Source: Hepatocystis sp. ex Piliocolobus tephrosceles (lineage: Eukaryota; Apicomplexa; Aconoidasida; Haemosporida; Plasmodiidae). From it: a DNA stretch of 28,219 nucleotides. Location of the stretch: positions 263 through 28,481 of the forward strand of contig CABPSV020000118.1 in the NCBI GenBank assembly GCA_902459845.2. The letters are read 5' to 3'. Shown here one piece after another: positions 22,564 through 28,219 of this stretch. Position 1 is the first letter of the stretch. Each line of letters starts with the position of its first letter. The position numbers were made by a program, and so were the translations under genes. A model generated the notes under the pieces. The model worked only from the letters and a program-made list of their open reading frames with translations, was not told the origin of the DNA and did not search any database.

Positions 22564-23964
22564 ATGAATCGGATGCTCTTTAAAAATAGATTAATAACAA
22601 TATGTGTGCTTTTTTTATTATTTAAGATTAATGTAGTGTATAACATTGAAGAATTATTTTTTAATAATGATTTGAATTTGTTTAATTCTTTTTTAGATAA
22701 CCATGTAAAGATAGAAGACCTAAAAATAAATAGTGGTTATTTATTTAAACCACCCGAAAATGTGAATATAGATTTGGCACTATCAGCATTAAACGGTAGT
22801 GCAAAAAATGAAGTCGAGCAGAATACAGTTAATGAAAAAACAAACAGGGGAATATATAATAGTGATAATTATACAACAGGGGATAATAATAATAATAATA
22901 ATAATAACAATTTTGATTTTGAAATAAAAGAATGGAAAATGTTAACAAAAGATGATTTTTATTATTTCAAAAATAATACAAAGAATGAAGATTTGATTAA
23001 AGGATTACCTGAATCTTATAGTATTAACAATATTAATGAAAATATGGAAAATTTAAAATTTTATTTTAATGATATAAGTAAGAATTATGTTAGAGAAATA
23101 ATTTATAATAGGAATTATATACCAGATATATATAATAATATATTTTATATTTTTCTAATAATTTTTATGTATTGTTTTGGTTTTAACATATTAGTTCAAG
23201 GATATTTAAATAAAAAACAAGTAGCAAAAAATTATATACCTAAAGTATCAACTCTTTTAATTTTTTTTTTATTATTGAAAATTTTAATACAAATTCTACC
23301 AGTAATGTTATGTTGTATAATTTGTTTAATATTAACATTTTATTTTCATTCTATATCAATGGAATCATGTTCAAATTTATTTTATTTTTTAAAACGTTCA
23401 AAAATATCTAAAGAACCTATTGGTTGGATTATAATTGTTTATGCAGAATCATTATTAATTGGAAATATTATATACCACTTTTTATTAACTCCTAACTTAT
23501 TAAAATTATTAATGATAAAATATATAAAAAATTATATTTTACTTAATATTACTTGTTTATTAATTTTAATATGTATATCATCTTTAATATATTGTTTAAT
23601 GATAGGAAATATATTTACACCTAAAATAGCTCAAGATTTTGTTTTTTCATTTATTTCATCATATTTAATATTATCATTTATTACCTACTGCTATAATCTA
23701 TTTGTATTCAGGATTTTAAATTATACTCATTATATATTCCAAATAGAGCCTATTATGTTTTTTTCAAATTTTCCCAAATTTGTGTTTAACTTAGAAAATA
23801 TAACTGCTTTAGTGATACTTTTCCTTATGATTAGTTTATCATTTGCGTTACCAAAATTGAGTAAGATATATTTTAATTTATCGAAAAAAAAAAAAAAAAG
23901 AAGAAAACATATAGAAAAAACAGCATCAAATAAATATGACATTCTTTTAGGTTATTTTATTTAA
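22564..23964 (+). CDS. Seven-span membrane protein with secreted N-terminal domain, unknown function
   Basis: The gene has a single exon of 466 residues. I place the start at the ATG at 22564 (MNRMLFKNRLITIC), after an A run, because the open frame upstream is homopolymer. Residues 8-27 form a signal sequence. An ectodomain (about 28-190) includes a run of Asn and a moderately conserved-looking part (EIKEWKMLTKDDFYYF; IKGLPESYSINN). Seven hydrophobic spans follow at about 192-213, 229-247, 249-269, 287-308, 323-347, 357-382 and 412-432, then a Lys-rich cytoplasmic tail (SKKKKKRRKH) whose A-run is prone to length change. This plan (signal, ectodomain, about seven spans) resembles serpentine-receptor-like or TM7SF3/DUF4203-type proteins, but I see no motif that proves either. 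Span boundaries are estimates by eye. Confidence 0.85.
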   Translation: MNRMLFKNRLITICVLFLLFKINVVYNIEELFFNNDLNLFNSFLDNHVKIEDLKINSGYLFKPPENVNIDLALSALNGSAKNEVEQNTVNEKTNRGIYNSDNYTTGDNNNNNNNNNFDFEIKEWKMLTKDDFYYFKNNTKNEDLIKGLPESYSINNINENMENLKFYFNDISKNYVREIIYNRNYIPDIYNNIFYIFLIIFMYCFGFNILVQGYLNKKQVAKNYIPKVSTLLIFFLLLKILIQILPVMLCCIICLILTFYFHSISMESCSNLFYFLKRSKISKEPIGWIIIVYAESLLIGNIIYHFLLTPNLLKLLMIKYIKNYILLNITCLLILICISSLIYCLMIGNIFTPKIAQDFVFSFISSYLILSFITYCYNLFVFRILNYTHYIFQIEPIMFFSNFPKFVFNLENITALVILFLMISLSFALPKLSKIYFNLSKKKKKRRKHIEKTASNKYDILLGYFI

Positions 23965-24509
23965 ATATATTTGTACTAAAATGATTGTAAAAACTTTTGT
24001 TGAGTTATGTATGCAAGTCTTATTTTTTTTTTTTTTTTTTTTTGATTAATAAATGATAAAGTAATTGTTATTTGTATGAGCTAAGATATTAGCTTATTTA
24101 TTGTTTGTTTAGTAAAATTCTTTTTTTTCGTATTTGTGCCCATATTTTTAGTTCGTATGTTAATATACAATTTTTTTTTTTTTTTTTTTTTGTCTATGGT
24201 ATTTGCGCTTAATTTTTTTTTTTTTTTTTTTTTATTTCATGACATTATAAATTTGCTATCTAAACCAATAGTACAATTTGATATTCTAGCTTAATAGTAA
24301 ATTTAAATGCAAAAGAAAAAAGAAGAAAAAAAGGGAACAAATAATTTACTATTACATAGTTGAATAAATTTTTCATTATTGCATCAAAAAAAAAAAAAAA
24401 AAAATAGAGAACAATATACAGTAAAATTGATGTAAATGCTGAATGCATTTTAGATTTATAAAGTTAAACTTGTGGCCATGGTTTGTGATTATGATATATT
24501 TCATAACTA

Positions 24510-24559
<50 letters not shown>

Positions 24560-24690
24560 TGTATGCACGTGTATATAGTTGAATTATTAAATTTGTGTTA
24601 TTTTTTCTTTATATATGTGACTAATAGATAAAAACATGTTGGTCGTGTAAAATTTTTTTTTTTATTTGTTTATCCGTTTGTTTATTCTTT

Positions 24691-25043
24691 ATTCACTTAT
24701 TTATTAATTCATCTGTTCACTTAAGTATTCATTCATCTGTTCACTTAAGTATTCATTCATCTGTTCACTTAAGTATTCATTCATCTGTTTACTTAAGTGT
24801 TCATTCATCTGTTCACTTAAGTATTCATCCATCTGTTCACTTAAGTGTTCATTCATTTGTTCACTTATTTATTCATTCATCTGTTCACTTAAGTATTCAT
24901 TCATCTGTTCACTTAAGTATTCATTCATCTGTTCACTTAAGTATTCATCCATCTGTTCACTTAAGTGTTCATTCATCCGTTCACTTATTTATTCATTCAT
25001 CTGTTCACTTATTTATTAATTCATCTATCTATTCACTTATTTA
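24691..25043. repeat. 24-bp minisatellite, about 14 copies
   Basis: The core unit is attcatctgttcacttaagt plus attc. Variants include cttatttattc in place of cttaagtattc, and ccatctg or catccg. A block of several units appears twice in the same variant order (around 24755-24870 and 24880-24985), which suggests a larger duplication on top of the 24-bp period. Confidence 0.85.
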
Positions 25044-25233
25044 TTTTTTCTGTTTTTTTTTAAAGAAATTTTTTTTTTTTTTTTTTATTTTCACCAAATA
25101 TTATCGGTCAAATGATTTTAGGGAGTTAGATGTACATAATGATGGAATTTAGGTTAGTAATTAATGGTTTTGCATTATACAAATATGTATAAGACGTATA
25201 CATATATTTATACGTTTTAATTGTAAAGAATGT

Positions 25234-25333
<100 letters not shown>

Positions 25334-25607
25334 AAATGTCAAAATAAAGATGCATAATTAAAGTACAAAGTATAATATATGTACATATACATATTTGTGT
25401 GGTCATATGTTTTTTTCATTATTTTATATTTTAATTAGTTAATTCCGAGATCTTTGAAGAGACTTTATACGCTTTTTTTTTTTTTTTTCTTTTTTTTTTT
25501 TTACTCACCAAAATAACTAAAAAAAATAAAATGAATGCTTTGGTAAATATATATTTAGTAAATTAAGTATCGATTAAGTACAAGCATATACTACATGCAT
25601 GTATAAC

Positions 25608-25640
<33 letters not shown>

Positions 25641-25771
25641 TTTTATGTATATTTGTATCGGTGAGTAAATATAGAAGCACATTTATGACATTATCATGTA
25701 CAAATGTTAAAAAATGGTTTTATAAATTTGAAAAAAAATAAAAAAATAAAAAAAAAACAATTATTGTTACA

Positions 25772-27073
25772 ATGAAGAAAACATGTGAGGTATGTAAAAA
25801 AAAAACATTTCAATATGTCTGCCCATCGTGCGAAATCGTTTATTGTAGTCTCGAGTGTTATAAACAACATAATGACAAATGTGTTAATAATTTTTTAAAC
25901 AATCAAGTTAATGAAAATATAAAAAATAATGTACTAACAGATCTTGATATAAAAGATTTTAAATTTAAATTAAAAAACTTTTATGATAATATTTCTGGGA
26001 GTTATTTTGTATCAAATCAAAGTAAGGACAATGCGAAAAATATTGCCGAGGTGGGGAATATATCAGATGAAGAAAGTGACAAGTCGGAAGACGCAGATAG
26101 TATGTCAGAAGAAGGAAATGACAATATGGAAGATGCAGATAGTATTTCAGAAGAGGAAAATAACAAGACGGAAGGAACAAGTAGTAAGTCAAAAGGAAAC
26201 ACGAGAGATTTTGGACATTTAAAAAAATGGTGTATAAGCAACAAGCGATATAAAGTACTTACAAACTTAGCAGTAAATAATCAGCTAGATTTAAAAGATT
26301 TAAATAAAACAGAAAAAAAACAATTTTTTTCATTTATAAAAAATAATGATATGAATTTATATTTAAAAGAATATATACCATGGTGGCTTGATTGTGTAAT
26401 TAAAAAAATGGAAATACCTGAACATATATGTTGTAATAAAACAGTAAATGAAAATATTATTTACATAATTATCGAAATAATATATTCTTATTGTTATTTA
26501 TTACGAATATATAATAATTCTATATATAATAAGGAATTTTGTTATCTTATACTTTATATAGCACCAACATTAAATAGGTTTTCTATCCCAGAAACAAATA
26601 TACTAAATACTCTTAATGGTATATTTGAGCGAATATTACAAAATGATGATATAGCAAGGGAAAAAAAGGTTTTATATAATGTTTTAACGGATGTAAATAG
26701 AATACTAAGTTTAAAAGATTTAGTTCTTAGATGTTTATATGAGACAAACAAAAAAATTAAAAAAGAAATAAAAAAAATTGATAAAAAAAAAAAAGAAATT
26801 TATGCTAATTTAAATGGTAAGGAGGAAAAAAAAGTGGACAACGATTTGAACAATAAAAAAAAAATGGAAAAAAAACTTGTACCTATTTTACAAGAACAAC
26901 ATTTTTTTAAATATGTGTATAAAAAAGTTATATTTTTATATAGTTATTCAAATTATCATTATGAAAAGTTTTCTACTATTCAAAAACAGATACTTAAATT
27001 TTACAATGAACAAACAAATTTTTTGCAATTAAACGAAAAAAGGGAAATAGTACTAGCTAAAGGAACTACTTAA
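25772..27073 (+). CDS. HIT-type zinc finger protein, ZNHIT2-like
   Basis: The gene has a single exon of 433 residues. The N-terminus is a complete zf-HIT finger with ligands C5, C8, C17, C20, C25, C29, H33 and C37 (CPSCEIVYCSLECYKQH). Right after it, CVNNFLNNQVNENIKNNVL resembles the segment after the finger in ZNHIT2, and EYIPWWLDCVIKK fits the downstream WW segment of that family. Between them is an acidic repeat: DADSMSEEGNDNMED and DADSISEEENNKTEG are two copies of a ~17-residue unit within about residues 105-145. The C-terminal 200 residues look helical and include a Lys-rich run. In other eukaryotes ZNHIT2 helps the R2TP/HSP90 system assemble U5 snRNP; other zf-HIT proteins act in box C/D snoRNP assembly (BCD1). 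The ZNHIT2 assignment is tentative; zf-HIT is certain. Confidence 0.88.
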   Translation: MKKTCEVCKKKTFQYVCPSCEIVYCSLECYKQHNDKCVNNFLNNQVNENIKNNVLTDLDIKDFKFKLKNFYDNISGSYFVSNQSKDNAKNIAEVGNISDEESDKSEDADSMSEEGNDNMEDADSISEEENNKTEGTSSKSKGNTRDFGHLKKWCISNKRYKVLTNLAVNNQLDLKDLNKTEKKQFFSFIKNNDMNLYLKEYIPWWLDCVIKKMEIPEHICCNKTVNENIIYIIIEIIYSYCYLLRIYNNSIYNKEFCYLILYIAPTLNRFSIPETNILNTLNGIFERILQNDDIAREKKVLYNVLTDVNRILSLKDLVLRCLYETNKKIKKEIKKIDKKKKEIYANLNGKEEKKVDNDLNNKKKMEKKLVPILQEQHFFKYVYKKVIFLYSYSNYHYEKFSTIQKQILKFYNEQTNFLQLNEKREIVLAKGTT

Positions 27074-27721
27074 CACATTATTTTTTCTATTAATTTATAT
27101 ATTAGACATAAAACAAATAAATGAAGTAATAACACCATAAAAGTTAAAGGAAAAGACTTGTAAAAAAAAAAAAATAAAATAAAACAAGTCACTAAATGTC
27201 TCCACAAGTATATACAACTTTGAACTTTAAAATTACAACATGTATATTTAAAACTACGTTGTTCTGTTTGTTTTATGACTACATATATATATATATATAT
27301 ATATATGTATATGTATTTTTTTTTTGAACATTTCTTTTTGTTTTTATCATCTTTGTTATTTTATTTTATGTTATATACACATGTATATGTAGATATATTT
27401 ATGTTATTGACTCACTTGAGCATTAATTGTTTTTGTTTTTTTTGTTTGGCCATGTTATAAATGTATTTGTGTGTTTTTTTTTATGGAATGATTACATATG
27501 CATTTTTGAATTTAAAAATGAAAACTGCACCTATATAGTTATAGACACACCATAAACATACGTATAGACACACACACATATACATAAATAGAAATCTTGA
27601 AAAAATAATGAAGTCTAAAAAAATAAAAGTTGGGAAATACAAAAAATTCCGGTTTAAATTTATTAAAAACTTATTGAAATGGAAATATAGCTTAAATAAA
27701 ATACATATATGACATATTAGA
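27074..27721. other. Intergenic region with a possible short upstream ORF
   Basis: This is the 3' flank of the zf-HIT gene. It has a TA tract at about 27283-27306. At 27608-27712 a short frame (34 codons, MKSKKIKVGKYKKFRFKF and on) begins in a good A-rich context and ends in TGA, 9 bases before and in frame with the candidate microprotein ATG. It could be an upstream ORF or chance. Confidence 0.45.
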
Positions 27722-28023
27722 ATGTCAAGTGACATCATGAAACTGTGAGTACAAAATAATGACAATGGTATTTATATAGGTATACACATATACATACATA
27801 TATACATACTTATTTATATATGAATTTTTTTTTTTTTTAACCTTTTTTTCTTGATATTATTTACTCTTTTACTTTAAAGTGTTACTACATAAATATAAGA
27901 TTAAAAAAAGAACAAAAACAGGAGTTTTTAATTTTAATTGATGACCTTGTGCGAATATTAGATATTAAACGTACGCTTTTACACAAGTTGTGTCCAAGCA
28001 ATTTACAGGACAAATACTCTTAA
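27722..28023 (+). CDS. Candidate 48-residue microprotein, two exons
   Basis: Exon 1 is 27722-27744 (MSSDIMKL, phase 2) with a strong donor CT|GTGAGT. Exon 2 is 27900-28023 after ATATAAG and reads LKKEQKQEFLILIDDLVRIL, then DIKRTLLHKLCPSNLQDKYS and stop. The joined frame is open and amphipathic helical, with a codon mix (CGT, ACG, GTG, CCA, GAC) unlike the flanking simple sequence. There is no signal peptide or recognised family. The acceptor has only a moderate pyrimidine tract. A competing model uses a phase-1 donor AAAC|GTACGC at 27971 and an acceptor at about 28064, leading into another coding-looking stretch. The exact structure is therefore open, and the gene could extend to the right edge. 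Confidence 0.42.
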
Positions 28024-28150
28024 ATAATGAATACATATATATATGTATATACATGTATATATAAGCAACAAAACGGGTGTTTGAGATATTTATTAGATAT
28101 ATGTGTTATTTGGATTATCGCGTGTTTGAAAGTTTTATTAAAATATTATA

Positions 28151-28202
<52 letters not shown>

Positions 28203-28219
28203 TTTTTTAATTTAGTTAT
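28024..28219. other. Right edge: possible exon fragment and 49-base T run
   Basis: At about 28065-28149 one frame is open and reads TKRVFEIFIRYMCYLDYRVF and a few more residues before TAA. This is richer than the surrounding DNA and is preceded by an AG. From 28153 to 28201 there is an unbroken T run, then T-rich sequence to the end of the window. Confidence 0.4.

Noticed and set aside
24691..25043. Regular array considered as CRISPR
   Set aside because: Units are contiguous with no unique spacers, and the genome is eukaryotic.
25965..26244. Minus- and alternative-frame ORFs inside the zf-HIT gene
   Set aside because: They mirror the duplicated acidic repeat of the real gene.

Overview
The window is nuclear DNA of a malaria parasite (genus Plasmodium) or a very close relative. 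The evidence is extreme A+T richness, long A and T homopolymers and (TA)n tracts, short AT-rich GT..AG introns, coding regions that start in an A-rich context, and Asn/Lys/Asp-rich low-complexity inserts inside otherwise conserved eukaryotic proteins. The gene order (RPN8, a TRM6-like gene, an Asn-rich protein, a PhoD-like phosphatase) fits, from memory, the P. falciparum chromosome 9 segment around PF3D7_0912900 (RPN8) and PF3D7_0912400 (alkaline phosphatase). That correspondence needs checking. The very AT-rich coding sequence argues against the P. vivax/P. knowlesi group; the species is not decided.

Layout. 488-1616 (+): five-exon LLPH/DUF2423-like nucleolar-type protein, preceded by a 23-bp tandem array. 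2751-4092 (-): two-exon 26S proteasome lid subunit RPN8. 4093-6067: divergent intergenic region with one weak upstream ORF. 6068-7987 (+): TRM6/Gcd10, the non-catalytic subunit of tRNA m1A58 methyltransferase. 8419-8679 (-): small basic protein. 9231-13477 (-): large Asn-rich protein whose two open reading frames are joined here across a phase-0 intron. 14551-16785 (-): seven-exon SAP-domain SARNP/THO1-like RNA-export factor. 19391-21066 (+): PhoD-like metallophosphatase with a signal peptide and a C-terminal membrane anchor. Its exon junction is disturbed by a 22-bp repeat array. 22564-23964 (+): multipass membrane protein with an N-terminal ectodomain. 25772-27073 (+): zf-HIT protein resembling ZNHIT2. 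27722-28023 (+): candidate two-exon 48-residue microprotein.

The genes do not form an operon; each appears to have its own long AT-rich flanks. Four encode housekeeping RNA or RNP factors (LLPH-like, TRM6, SARNP-like, ZNHIT2-like) and one a proteasome subunit. This looks like an ordinary syntenic core of a chromosome, not a subtelomere or mobile island. No tRNA, rRNA, transposon or CRISPR array was recognised. The most interesting points are the phosphatase gene lacking a usable splice acceptor, the joined Asn-rich gene with Sfi1-like helical segments and a His/Glu/Tyr repeat, and the microprotein at the right edge.
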